The position numbers and the translations under genes were made by a program. 64,000 bases of DNA, from the NCBI GenBank assembly GCA_011799875.1, contig CM022301.1, forward strand, positions 89,113,667 through 89,177,666. The letters run 5' to 3'. Below the pieces are notes generated by a model. The model was given only the letters and a program-made list of their open reading frames with translations, did not search any database and was not told the DNA's origin. Of this stretch, positions 52,760 through 64,000 are shown piece by piece. Every line of letters starts with the position of its first letter. The stretch's first letter is position 1. This DNA is from Thinopyrum elongatum (Eukaryota > Streptophyta > Magnoliopsida > Poales > Poaceae).

Positions 52760-54574
52760 GTTTGTTGCTTCTCCTTTCCTGTCCTTTTTTAGTTATCGCG
52801 TTTGTCAGCCCATTAGTCATGTAGCAATCTATGCTTGTGTAGGGAAAGTTGATAAAGCTTTGGTAGAACTCCCCCAACTTTTTTTTCAATTTGCCGTCAC
52901 CATGGAAGTTACTATGCTAGGATTTTGTTTATTTTTTTACAGTAACTTTTGAACTGCTCAATCTTAAGGTATATGATATAAGGAATCCATACTAGCATGC
53001 TAACTTTATTTATTTATTTATTGAATATTGTGTGGCAAAAGGGGAGTTGGTATCTTGCCCCATTTTTTTTATATCCAGCAACAACTGATTCCTCACATCC
53101 AACCCACGCGTGGGCCATAACCGACCTTCAGCGAAGCACCACGATGAACGCCGGGTTCAAAGAATAGTGATGCCATATATTCAAAATTTGTCTTCTCATT
53201 ATATGCTCTGTTCAAAATCTACCATGTTCAAAGAATAGTGATGACCGTTGAAATCTCAATACCATTACCTTAAGTAGCCTGTGAACCCTAAATTATTTCT
53301 TGAGAAAGTAAACATATTTTACCACATACTCCCTCCGTCCCAAAATAACCGTCACTAATTTACTATAACTTTGTACTAGATCAGCGACACTTATTTCGGG
53401 ACGTAAGGAGTAGTTTTCTTTTTGTAAATTTGGATCATAATAATTGTTCTCTGAGCTCTGTAATAATATTTGTCATTAATCTGTTTTTTGTGCAGATAGA
53501 GGAGGATAAAGAAATGGTATCTAGGATTGTGTAGAATGTAGATACAACCATTGTATTAAGGGTTTGGCTAGCTATTTCTATTTGGAAGCAATTCCTACAT
53601 GAACAGATGATTACAAAGAAAGTAATCACATCCGACTGCTATACTAACATTGGTAATTATGAGTTCGTGCTAGCTATTTCTATTCTGAAGCAATTCCTTA
53701 GGAACAGATGATTACACAATATCTTTTTTATAGGAAATATTGGATAAAAGTCGCCAAAAAATTGATCATTCCGTTGCACCTAGCATCTGATTTCTATTAT
53801 CATAAAGAAGATGCTTGTTCTTACAGGAACATCTATAAATAGAAGATTTGCCAATAAAATTTGAGTCCCCGATGAGCAGAATAAATTTTCTACTTTAGAA
53901 AATGAGGAAAATTGCATTTCATTAGAGATGGCTTTATAACAAATTGAATGAACGAGCGGTTATTTTTTTATCAAGTCAGTACAATTTTTTGGTTAGGATA
54001 GAAGGGCAAATACATTGATTGCTTTAATAGTTAATAATGGTCACGGTGGCGTATGAGTTCCATGCCCAACAACGGACATCATATTTTTATTTCGTCGTAA
54101 TGCATGACATTAACTGTATGTTACAATGTGACAATGACTTAAGAGACATCAGATCTGCCTTCTTGGCTCGGGGGTGTCATGGGCTACGCACGCCTCCTCC
54201 CCCTTGATGGCAGTGTCGAAGTAGTACAAACACGTGGGGAGTGAATCATGGCGGAAAGCAAGGCGGTTGGCGAGGAACTTCTCCTTGGCGGTCCCTGGGG
54301 AAGTATGGTGTGAAATAGAGGGCGCCATGGCGAAGGTGAGGTGGGCGTCATCCGGTTTTAAAGAAGAGGGCTTAAACAAGAAATGTCATGTTACGGCGAG
54401 AAACCAAGTAGGAAGGAGAGGGTCCGGCAGGAAAATGGAAGAGTGTGTCATGGGGTGGTGCTTTTGTGTTGGGCATGGCCGTTGAAGATAACATGATGGA
54501 TAATCCGGATAACCATATTTCTCCCTCACATGGTCTGGATTTGGGGGTGCCCAGACAGTTGAATTTTTGGTAGC
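52760..54574 (+). other. Helitron body 3' of the 14-3-3 fragment
   Basis: AT-rich, mostly without coding signal. It holds a Stowaway-type MITE at 53329-53410. A coding-like minus-strand stretch lies at 54149-54379 (MAPSISHHTSPGTAKEKFLA..., then stop). I do not recognise that product. Confidence 0.45.
53329..53410. mobile_element. Stowaway-type MITE
   Basis: CTCCCTCCGTCCCAAAATAA at the left and TTATTTCGGGACGTAAGGAG at the right, with TA on both sides (53327-53328, 53411-53412). 82 bp. Confidence 0.85.
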
Positions 54575-54579
54575 CTATT

Positions 54580-57289
54580 TGAAAGATCGAGGATGTCGCC
54601 TAGAGGGGGGGGGGGGTGAATAGGCGCTTTAAAATAATTACGGTTTAGGCTTGAACAAATGCGGAATAAACCTAGCGGTTAATTTGTTAAGCACAAAACC
54701 TACAACAACTAGGCTCACCTATGTGCACCAACAACTTATGCTAAGCAAGATAGACAACTACGTGATAGCAAGATATATGACAAGAAACAATATGGCTATC
54801 ACAAAGTAAAGTGCATAAGTAAAAGGGCTCGGGTAAGAGATAACCGAGGCACGCGGAGACGACGATGTATCCCGAAGTTCACACCCTTGCGGATGCTAAT
54901 CTCCGTTTGGAGCGGTGCGGAGGCACAATGCTCCCCAAGAAGCCACTAGGGCCACCGTAATCTCCTCACGTTCTCGCACAATGCAAGATGTCGTGATTCC
55001 ACTAAGGGACCCTTGAGGGCGGTCACCGAACCCGTACAAATGGCAACCCTTGGGGGCGGTCACCGAACCCGTACACTTTGGCAACCCTTGGGGGCGGTCA
55101 CCGAAACCCGTCAAATTGCTCGGGGTGATCTCCACAACCTAATTGGAGACCCCGACGCTTGCCCGGAGCTTTACACCACAATGATTGAGCTCCGAACACC
55201 ACCAACCGTCTAGGGCGCCCAAGCACCCAAGAGGAACAACCTCAAGGGTACCAAGCACCCAAGAGTAATAAGCTACTCAACTTCACTTCCACGTATCACC
55301 GTGGAGAACTCAAACCGATGCAGCAAATGCAATGGCAAGGGCACACGGAGTGCCCAAGTCCTTCTCTCTCAAATCCCACCAAAGCAACTAATGCTAGGGA
55401 GGAAAATGAGAGAAGAACGAAGAAGAGAACACGAAGAACTCCAAGATCTAGATCCAAAGGGTTCCCCTCACCTAGAGGAGAAAGTGATTGGTGGAAACAT
55501 AGATCTAGATCTCCTCTCTCTTTCCCCCCAAAAACTAGCAAGAATCCATGGAGGGATTTAGAGATAAGCAAGCTCAAGAGAGTCAACAACGGAGGAGAGA
55601 GAAGTGCACAAGAACTTGCCAAAAAGGATTGAACTCAAGGGGGAAGAAGACCCCCTTTTATAGGAGGGGGAAAATCCAACCGTTACCCACTTACTCAGCC
55701 CGTGACACGCGGTACTACCGCACACGTCCGCGGTACTACCGCAAGGAGTTGCGGTACTACCGCTCGAGCGGCAGTGACCAGACGATGCCCTGTTGTGTTA
55801 AAACAACGAGCGGTAGAACCGCCGGAGCGGTACTACCGCGCACCCTTGCGGTACTACCGCAAGGCAGGGTTCGACTAGGCTGGGAAGGCACGGACTAATA
55901 AAATTACATCCGTGGCTACTTTCGCTGATTCTCGGTCAGTGCAAAAATCCGGCACGGTACTACCGCATGCTGAGAGCGGTACTACCGCGTAGGGCGCGGA
56001 TGTAAAAAATTACTTCCGCTCCTACTTCCGCGCATGCCAGTGTTCTGGGCTAGAGGCCACGGTACTACCGCACCTGAGGAGCGGTACTACCGCATAGCGC
56101 GGTACTACCGCTTCCCTGGCCGGTACTACCGTGGGCCACTGCGGTACTACTGCTCCGTTGAGCAGTACTTCCGCACGCCACAGAACTATAGCACTTGGAG
56201 GCCTTCATTTTGTAGCTAAAGACAACAGAAGGATACAATAAAACCAGAACTGCCATAACTTCTGCAAATGAGCTCCGAATTGAGCAAACTCAAGCTTGTT
56301 GGAAAGAAGACAACGAGTAGCATCAAAACAGCGACTGATTATAGTAAGAAGAGGCAGGGGAGGTATGCCTAGCTTATAGAGGAGTGAAACCTCCAACAGA
56401 GAAGAACCGGCATAACCTCCAACATCGAAAACATCGTAGAAGATGCAAGAGAACTCCGTTTTCGATGAACCCGAGCTTGTCATAAAAATGACCATAAGCT
56501 CCAAATCTCACAAGAAGAAGAACCAAACAAGAACCAATAAAGATGATGCAAGGATGCAATGGTTTGAGCTCTCTACGAACGATACGATCAAGCTACTCAT
56601 CGAGAGCCCCCCTTGATAGTACGGCAATCGATCATATAACCCGGTCTCCCAACTACCACCATGAGACCGGTAAAATAGAAAACCTATTAAGGGCAAACCT
56701 TTGCCTTGCACAAAGACCACTTGAGCTAGATGATGACGATCTTGACTTCCTCAAGTTGGACCACCTTTCTTGATTCCGTTGGCTCGGTGAAGACTAGTTG
56801 ATTGCTCCCCCATACTCCACTATGGGTGAGCCACTCTTTGGCTCATCTTCACAAGTCCATTGCCACCACAATGGACGGCAAGCGTCAAGCATGTGATCTC
56901 TTCATGATGATCCACTTGAACTTGCACACCGCAACCTAACCCCACAAAGAACTCTCACGAAGACCATGGGTTAGTACACAAAGCGTAATTGACAATGCTT
57001 ACCATACCATGGGATCGCTTGGTCCCCCTCGGTATAACTTCTACGCTTTGTGTGTTGATCAACTTGATTCACTCTTTGACTTAGTCTTGATCAACCTCTC
57101 ACATGACCAATCTTTAGGTAATTCCTTGAATAGCATCTTGGTCATCACAAACTCTCCTTGAAACCAACAAATGGACTCCAAGAAAAGCCTATGGACAAAT
57201 CCTTCAAATATAACTCAAGGCAACCATTAGTCCATAGAGATTGTCATCAATTACCAAAACCAAACATGGGGGCACCGCATGTTCTTTCA
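54580..57289 (-). mobile_element. Solo LTR (2.7 kb) with GCGGTACTACCGC clusters
   Basis: TGAAAGATCGAGG at the left and ...GTTCTTTCA at the right (TG...CA), with the perfect duplication CTATT (54575-54579 and 57290-57294). The minus strand start TGAAAGAACATGCGGTGCCC is the usual opening of this cereal LTR text, hence the orientation. 55705-56175 contains about 13 copies of CGGTACTACCGC or variants. 55010-55110 holds three copies of a GGGCGGTCACCGAA phrase. No coding frame recognised. Confidence 0.8.
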
Positions 57290-57399
57290 CTATTGGGCGC
57301 CCATTTAATGTCGAACACGCTCAAATGTACGAGGGAGAAATAAGCTTCAACCTTGGAGACGACCTTAGTTATTTGTTTGACTCATTCATATGCATTGTA

Positions 57400-57429
57400 G
57401 CCCGTAGCAACGCACGGGCATTCTACTAG
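57400..57429 (+). repeat. Helitron 3' terminal hairpin and CTAG
   Basis: GCCCGT AGCAACGC ACGGGC forms a 6-bp stem with an 8-base loop. Ten bases later the element ends in CTAG and the host T follows. This is the diagnostic 3' terminus of Helitrons (hairpin then CTRR). Confidence 0.8.
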
Positions 57430-57524
57430 TATAGACATATTTTAGAGTGTAGATTCACTCATTTTGCTTCGTATGTAGTCACTTTGAAATCTCTAGAAAG
57501 ACAAATACTTAAGAACGAAGGGAG
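57430..57524. mobile_element. Right half of the split Stowaway-type MITE
   Basis: Starts TATAGACATATTTTAGAGTG directly after the Helitron CTAG and ends ...AACGAAGGGAG before TA (57525-57526). Its end is the inverted complement of the left half at 21602. Confidence 0.85.
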
Positions 57525-57797
57525 TATGATGGAATTTTGCATACATAATCAAAGAGTCACCAGCTTAATTACAAACCATCAAATTCATCGGTTTGCTCTT
57601 CTCCATTCCGTTTTTCATCTCGTTGAGCAAACACGCTTGAAAACAAAAATATTAGTATTTCCCAGAGGACTATTTCTAAATCACTGCAAAGAACAATTTG
57701 ATCTAAAAACGAGATTCGTAGGAGCACACAAGAGATATAAAGATCATGTCAAACATTGACAAAGAAATGTTCCTAATTTAACATATGCTATATACGA

Positions 57798-57854
57798 CTC
57801 CCTCCGTTCCAAAATACTTGTCATGGTTTTAGTTCAAATTTGAAACTGAGGGAG
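57798..57854. mobile_element. Short Stowaway-type MITE remnant
   Basis: CTCCCTCCGTTCCAAAATA at the left and CTGAGGGAG then TA at the right. 57 bp, internally deleted. Confidence 0.65.
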
Positions 57855-57866
57855 TATAATGGAACG

Positions 57867-57979
57867 GCCACTTGTGTATGGTACATCGGTACCCTTGAGA
57901 ACTTATGAATAGTGCGCAAAAGCCACTTGTGCATGGTATATGTCGGTGCCTTTGAGAACTTATGAATAGTGCGCAAACA
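57867..57979 (+). repeat. 55-bp tandem duplication
   Basis: Two units starting GCCACTTGTG(T/C)ATGGTA and both containing GAGAACTTATGAATAGTGCG. Confidence 0.85.
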
Positions 57980-58342
57980 CTTGCTCATAGTGAAACAAAA
58001 ATGATCGGCGCAGTTGATAAGAACATTTCCCCCACAATTTATCCAAATGTTGTACTCCTGTATGTAAGATATGTTCAGCAAAGTTTGCCCTGTATGCTGG
58101 CAATGTGAAAAACAACTATAGTACCTCTATATCTTAAGACTTACATGTATTATTTCACAGACAACAGGAAAATTTGCAAATATCTATACGGATAATCTTT
58201 CTTTCCCTTCTTATTACTTTACTGTAAACTAACCTTATCCTGTTGTATATATATGATGCATCTAATTCCACCAAATAACCTCCAAAATATGCAGCCATCT
58301 TCACAAATCGGATTAATGTTCTTCTCTTTAACTGAATGATCA

Positions 58343-61300
58343 TCAATAAGGAAAGGACCCTGTCAACCTCATATGATCAAGGGTACTTCTCAAGCCATAT
58401 TGTTCAACCGCTTGAATGCCTGCCCGAAAACCATCCCCATATTCCACAGACGAATCTGTTTCGATCTGATTCTTGATGAACGCCCCGAGTTTTTTCTCAA
58501 ATTCTGTCTTCGCTCCCTTCTTTGAAGAGGTAGGAGCTGCCGACGAAGACGATGATGATGCCGAACTGGAAGCAGCGTTGCCACTAGCACCGGCGATGAT
58601 TTCAGACTCAAGCCACATGTGGGATAGGACTTGACAGATGCCTTCTTCAACCTGAGGGCTAAGGGATCGGTATCCTGCAGAAAGAAAGAACGCGACGCTG
58701 AGAATAGGATGGGAATGCAAGTGAATCCAACTAAAAATTTATGAGCATGACTACATATACCTTTAAGGCGAAGATATGCGTGCATCATCTCGTGAGCAAG
58801 GATGGAGCCAGTTTGCAATCTGGATGACAACTAAACTAATAAGGAAATCTATCTAGATACAATCCATACAAAAGAACTTCATGACAAATAATGACTTCCG
58901 AATAAGCAGGTCCTTAAGAACAACACTCTAGTCTGTGTTCATAGTAAGGGGAAATAAATTCTAGAACAATATACCTTGGTAGACCATACAGTATTAGGAT
59001 GGCGGTCACTTCACATCGTCGGACCAGCTTGTATGGTCCTGTAATCATATCCATAATTCTGTTTCCTGGTCCAATTGTTGGCCTTTTTAAGATCTGAATG
59101 CATTGAATTGTTCAGTACATGCAATTGCAGACTGTAAAATTTGCACATGCCTGTAATCAAATAAATGCAATAATATGGCAGCATTTAGAAACTTACAGTT
59201 CTGACAATTTGTTCTTCAGAAAGACATAGACCTCTGGTTTCAGGAAGGTGATGTCCCTGAGATGAAAGAAAATAAGAACAGATAAGTTGGGAGTATACAA
59301 AGCATTGTCTGCATAAAATAACCAGATTATCATCCTACTTACATTTTTCTCAGCTTCCAACGCTTCATTCAGAGCCTGACGCTCAACCAAAAGTAATGGA
59401 ACTTGCTGTTCTACTTTCATATTCAAACCTTCAAAAAATTCCTGAATATCCATGTAAAGGTGTTGGCATTCAGGAGAGTCCATTGTCGCAGAAGTGAGAC
59501 ATTCCAAGCACAGTTTCCTCCCATCATCTAATGTAATATATTTGCTGTCCGTTGGCTGAATTTCAGGATGAAACGAAATGAATTACTCTAGATAATCTTC
59601 AATGTCAAAGAAAAATAATCAGAGATGGCTAACCATATGAGGAATACATCACTATAAGAAAAGCAGTAATTGTAGAATTAATTGGAACAAATAATACAGC
59701 ATACTTTCTGTTTATTAGTTTGTTAGATAAGCTTCAATCAAGCATTATATCAAGCCAGAGTTTCATGATCCTAGCAATAAATCGCAGGTCAATGTTCAGA
59801 ACCGAAATGATAATAAGTCATTTATTTACAATGTTGATTGTTCTACCTTTTTCTCATCCATTTACACTGATAATGAGTCATTATAGTGGCACCAAGAACA
59901 TTATTTTGATTGCTAGTGTTTTGTTGTTGAGGCATCTTTTGTAATGGCCATCTAATCAGGTGTTGCCTTATTGATGGGGTGCTTAGTTGTATTTGCCTAG
60001 TCTTATGCATGTATTTGATTATTTCTATCAATGCATCGAGACAAAAAGCTTTTGCATTTTCTCAGAGAAAACAACATTATTTAAACTTACCGTATACCAA
60101 ATTTTAATGAATTTTTTCTGGTTACTTCCAGTAACAGGAACCAGCCAACCTGGACGAATTGGTCTGGTTGATTAATCTAAAATCCTTTATTTACCTCCAT
60201 TCTTTCACAGCTGCAACACCTAGGAGTGCCATCGTCTTCATGGGAAGGGCAGTACTTTTGCATCCAAAAAGGATGTGCTCGGTATTCGATCAGGCCATTC
60301 TTATTTGTCGGAATCTGGGGAAGAAAATAAAATAACCACAACTCAATGCACGGATCAAGAATTTAACTCTAGCCAACAGTTTCATGCTCGTTTTCTCAAG
60401 AAAATAATTGAATGCTCATCCATAAACATGGATGGCAAACACTCACAAAGTTCTTGCAGACATCACATTTTGGATGAAAAAAATCTTTATAGCAGGATTT
60501 GTGGTATGGCTGGTCTTCATGCATGGCGAACTGCATAGTAGAAAGGTTAGCATCAATTATCTAATCAAATCGAAGCATGGTAGGTGGTGATATAGTAGGC
60601 TTATATACCTCATACTCTGATATGGGCTTATTGCAAGCATAACATTTGAAGCACTGAGGGTGCCAAACTTCATCCATACAACTAAGAAAACGCCCATGGC
60701 CAATTGGCTTTCTGCATCCAGCACAAATCCTACAGAAGTAAGAAACAGCTATGAATAGAAGCACACAATAGTAAGGTTGAATGTTCAGGATATCAGTAAC
60801 TGGTACCATATCGGTCGGTCGGGTGCTGGGTAGGGATAAATAGGCGAATTTTCCAGTTAATCGGCAGATAAATCAGTTAATCAGCTATTCGGTGACCCAC
60901 CGAGTAGCGATTAACTAACTGAGATGCCGATTAACTGGGCCGATATTTGGAACAATTAGGTTCTTCTGATCAAGTTAAGATTAGCATCCAAACTACTGAT
61001 AGTGTGATGGTGCTTATACCAAGTCAAAAAGAGGAGATAACCAATTTGCATACGGAATATGGAGCTAATCATGCTGTGACTTTATGAAAAATACTACCCC
61101 ATCCGATCCATATTAATTGACGCTCCCTTAGTACAAAAAGTAGCGTCAATTAATATGGATCGGAGGGAGTAGCATATGTGAAGAGCTAACCATTCCGCGA
61201 TTTCATGAAACCTGCAAGCTGATAGAAAGTAGTACCAAGGACTGACCCTCTTTATGACTTACTTTCCTTTCACCATTTATGTTCAGTTCAATCACCAGAT

Positions 61301-62302
61301 CAGCACTTTTGAGCTTCCAAAAGGAGAAAGGGACTCACAGTGTAGCAGGAGAAGAAACATACATAACAAGAATATTTTCGAATAGAACACGTGTTGAGAA
61401 AACAAACGGAAAGCAACTTATGATATTTGAAATTACAACATTGCTTAAAAATTGAAATATCAAACAAACCGAAGCATCCCATAGTCACCTAAATCCACTT
61501 GAGGGGAAGACAGGCTGACGCGGCTCCCTTGCTGGGATACTCTCTGATGGAACATTCTCAACAGGAGCATTTTGACGAGGAGGAGACTCAGTATTAAGGC
61601 TCTCCTGGAGAGCCCGTGCAAGTTGCTCATCTTCCTCCAAACTATAATCAGGATCTGCATTAAAATAAACATATGAAAATTGTAAAGAAAAAAACAACAA
61701 CTTTTACTCAGTAACTGACTGTACTAGATTTGCATATCGGCAGTCACTGCCCCCAAGGAGATTATATTTATTCATATAAGACAAGAATAGTCAATAACAA
61801 ATAGAATGAACGAAGAGGCAAGAGGATAATAATGGCTTGGATAATACTAACCAATAGCCTTTCCCTTATTCGGATCTTGCTCTGCTAAGGATAATGCAAT
61901 AGCACGAGCTATATCTTCACTGTCGCTCTCATCATATGCATCCTACATCAAGCATGACGAGCAACTTGAATAGCCATTCTTTTTTATAACAGGAATATGC
62001 TTCAATAGGTCCTGAATAATCACGTAGAACAATATGTTCATAACTAGCTTGTTTAAACCTCTACCAAATGTGTGTATGTTTACTTGTGTAGATTTGGTTA
62101 TGAACAAGAAAGAACTAGCTACAACAAAAATTAGAAAGGATAAATGACTGGGAAGTATATGCATATGGATAGATAGTGAAGTAAATGACAAGAAGCTAAC
62201 TCTGGTATGCTCAGATGGGTTGCCTTCATGCCAGTGGCCATCATAATGACCCCTTGAAACTCTGTTTACCGAGCCTTTAAATATTTTGTTTAACCAACCC
62301 AT
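58343..62302 (-). CDS. DA1: DA1-type ubiquitin receptor and peptidase, regulator of organ and seed size
   Basis: Exons (minus order): 62201-62302, 61852-61942, 61489-61654, 60609-60729, 60447-60530, 60195-60314, 59343-59555, 59197-59256, 58975-59093, 58761-58819, 58343-58674; phases fit; 488 aa. It starts [14 protein letters not shown], the conserved DA1 N-terminus. Two ubiquitin-interacting motifs: [15 protein letters not shown] and [16 protein letters not shown] domain from Cys122 ([18 protein letters not shown]...[12 protein letters not shown]) with further Cys/His pairs to about residue 230. The C-terminal DA1 peptidase domain has the zinc motif HEMMH (368-372) and a Ser-rich linker. Family role: ubiquitin-activated protease that limits cell proliferation; in cereals it is tied to grain size. 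No defect seen in the coding exons. Confidence 0.96.
61097..61169. mobile_element. Stowaway-type MITE in DA1 intron 3
   Basis: A near-perfect hairpin: CCCCATCCGATCCATATTAA at the left pairs with TTAATATGGATCGGAGGGAG at the right; TA on both sides. Confidence 0.88.
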
Positions 62303-63323
62303 GATCTGGAGCTTATATGAGGATCAAATTTCTTTGAGCCTGCAACCGGGAACAGGGTGAATTCAGAAACAGAACTTGTCGAGACCTTCATGGTGACATG
62401 TATTAATTTGTGTTGCAGTGGCATATCTTAACTTCAGTAAGACAAGGCTAACATTTATGCATTATGATACGAGCCACATCGAAAAGAAGTTATCGGTGAC
62501 CAACCGCACCACGAGTCCAATCATAAGTTTCGGCCTGAATTCCCACGAGGAAACAAGAACAAAATAACAAGAATGCAGCTGAGCAACTCTGTATCAGTTA
62601 CATTTGACATACCTGGAAAATCTCTGAGAACTTTCACTTAAGCAAAATATTGGTGCAGTGCTCCTAAACCAGCTATTTAGACTCCTTGGCAGTCAGTGAG
62701 GCCAACCCAGATCATACCCCAACCACGTTAGGTGATGGCCTGATATTTTTCTTCACAAGGCACCTAACAGGGGGAAGAGATTATTCAATGAGACGGAAAA
62801 TATTCTTTGTGATCAAGTCATCAATAAGAGAAACCAATGGTCATACAATCAGACAAAAAGACAGGTGCGCTTCTCTAAGTATTATAGGCCATTAGGACCA
62901 CACAGTGATCACTAGCAAGTGGCAACCAAATTATCCGGCAAGATTCGCAATCATCGGTGAGCCCATGTTTCTACATTACTGGTGAAAGGGGTGGCATGAT
63001 TAGACAGAGAAAACACTCTTGTGATCAGATCATCAGAAGGTGGTATCGGAATCAACTGGATTTTGCTTTTCACTTGATCAATTCGATCGAATCCGAGAGT
63101 CGAAGGCCAAACTCTAGCAAAGTTCTACGTGCCCAAACGAAAGCAAGGTCTGAAACGAACAGAGAGCAATTCGAATTTTCGACTCAAAACAAGAAAATCA
63201 AGAACCACAGAGATCAGAGCTTGGGAACGAGATCAAAGAAGAAGACCAACATAATCTGATCACTAACTGCGACCCATCGCAGAACAGCACCGGAACACAA
63301 AATTCTAAACAGCTCAGCTAACC
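62303..63323 (-). other. DA1 5' UTR intron and short second 5' UTR exon
   Basis: A minus-strand donor AAG/GTTAGC at 63322 and an acceptor GTTGCAG/GCTC at 62340 would define a 982-bp intron. That leaves a 37-base untranslated stretch (62303-62339) before the DA1 start codon. This is inference from splice consensus only. Confidence 0.5.
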
Positions 63324-63890
63324 TTGGACTCGACGCCGAGGAACCCGGGAAAGAAAGAGCGCCGGACTCTGCCGGCTCGATCGCCAAGAAGAGCCGAGGC
63401 GAAAGGGGGCCAACTACCACCGGAGAGACGGGCGAGCCACCGGTGTCTGTCTTGCGCTCGACGGCGCCCACCTGCGGGAAGGGGGGATAAAGAGAGGAGA
63501 GGCCGCGAGAGAGACGCGAGAGCGGGCGACCAGTAGGCGGCCGGGGCGGGGGAAGAGGACAAGCAGGGTGGGAGCAAAAGCGAACAAATGCGTGACATGG
63601 ACGGGAAGGGAGCGGAGGTGGTGGTGGAGGTGGAGGAGGTTGCCCGGGTCAAAAAGGGAGGAGGGGAGGTGACGTCCGCCTCGCGCCACCCCCATCCCCG
63701 CCCAGCGCGGCGCCGCGCAGCTGGCACAGCGACGTCCCGCTCGTGCGCGCGGCGGGTGGCACGGGAGGGGAGGCGCCCACATGGGCGGTGCGCGGCGGCG
63801 CATTCCGTCGAACGCGCCGCGGGCGTCATGCGGAGAGGGGATCCGCCCGGAGGAGGGACGGGGAGGTGAGAGGAGGCGGAGTGGCAGAGT
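63324..63890 (-). promoter_or_regulatory. GC-rich promoter/first 5' UTR exon of DA1
   Basis: A CpG-rich tract directly upstream of the proposed 5' UTR donor. Open frames on both strands here are compositional. No TATA box was chosen with confidence. Confidence 0.5.
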
Positions 63891-63940
63891 GTTGACTTGT
63901 TTTTTCTCCTTCCAATGCGGTCACGCTTGAGCGATTTATT

Positions 63941-64000
63941 ACTCCCTCCTTTTTTTTATTTTTCATCCAAAGAGACCACCTGCCCGATCGAAATGACAAA
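63941..64000. mobile_element. Possible MITE end at the window edge
   Basis: TACTCCCTCCTTTTTTTTAT resembles a Stowaway TIR; the partner end is outside the window. Confidence 0.35.

Larger units (their letters stand above)
21686..57429 (+). mobile_element. Helitron-like element inserted in a MITE, expanded by nested insertions
   Basis: Left end: TCTCTACTCTTAATG, TC being the canonical Helitron 5' end; an equally valid TC start lies 20 bp earlier at 21666 because of a tandem duplication. Right end: hairpin GCCCGT-N8-ACGGGC (57400-57419), then ATTCTA and CTAG, followed by T. The flanks are the two halves of one MITE, joining ...GATGTG to TATAGACAT, as expected for insertion between A and T (A now G). 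Span 35,744 bp. Subtracting the LINE, LARD-like element and two solo LTRs with their duplications leaves about 5.85 kb. That remainder has no Rep/helicase gene but carries a 14-3-3 gene fragment. The single-element reading is inference from the ends. Confidence 0.72.
57527..58342. other. DA1 3' flank
   Basis: A small MITE (57798-57854) and a 55-bp tandem duplication (57867-57979) are seen. The region next to 58343 is expected to be the DA1 3' UTR. No gene otherwise. Confidence 0.5.

Noticed and set aside
55705..56175. Repeat array considered as a CRISPR
   Set aside because: Plant nuclear context, variable spacing and degenerate short palindromic units inside an LTR.
63214..63869. Overlapping frames upstream of DA1
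   Set aside because: GC-rich promoter/5' UTR; frames overlap on both strands and lack domains.

Overview
The window looks like nuclear DNA of a Triticeae grass (wheat, Aegilops or barley type). Three intron-rich plant genes sit on the minus strand in a sea of nested retrotransposons, Stowaway-type MITEs (CTCCCTCC...GGAGGGAG, TA target sites) and other transposons. The genes are a calcineurin B-like Ca2+ sensor (CBL2/3 type, 8 coding exons, 7747-11998, 225 aa), a PIG-X-like GPI mannosyltransferase I subunit (4 exons, 17625-20513, 287 aa) and a DA1 ubiquitin-receptor peptidase with UIM, LIM and HEMMH motifs (11 exons, 58343-62302, 488 aa). I derived all exon boundaries by hand from GT/AG sites and codon phase; every junction keeps the frame.

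Layout. 1-5293: 5' part of a minus-strand Ty3/gypsy element (5' LTR, tRNA-Asp-type PBS, broken gag), split by a solo LTR with a perfect GGTGG target duplication. 5294-6620: a LINE remnant with its 5' part inverted. 6621-12600: CBL gene, 3' flank and GC-rich 5' region. 12623-13441: a long-TIR element made of eight 27-bp palindromes in mirror order. 14836-16177: a GC-rich retroposed segment with about 21-bp flanking repeats. 17625-20513: PIGX. 20705-21444: a hAT-like element about 190 bp upstream of the PIGX start codon.

21686-57429 is, I infer, one Helitron. Its left edge (TCTCTACT...) and right edge (20-base hairpin, then CTAG) lie between the two halves of a single MITE. The Helitron has swollen to 35.7 kb by later insertions: a full-length LINE (21735-27807), a LARD-like element with about 4.15-kb LTRs (28824-48371) that itself holds a complete non-autonomous LTR element (34765-42749), and two solo LTRs (50944-52472, 54580-57289). 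About 5.85 kb remain once these are subtracted. That remainder carries an intron-containing 14-3-3 gene fragment, which suggests DNA-level gene capture. Without the Helitron, the DA1 stop codon and the PIGX start codon would lie only about 2 kb apart, so CBL, PIGX and DA1 probably form an ancestral gene-dense cluster.

No bacterial-type features, CRISPR arrays, rRNA or tRNA genes were seen. The genes have unrelated jobs: calcium signalling at membranes, GPI-anchor synthesis in the ER, and organ/seed size control by ubiquitin-activated proteolysis. They are neighbours and do not form a pathway.
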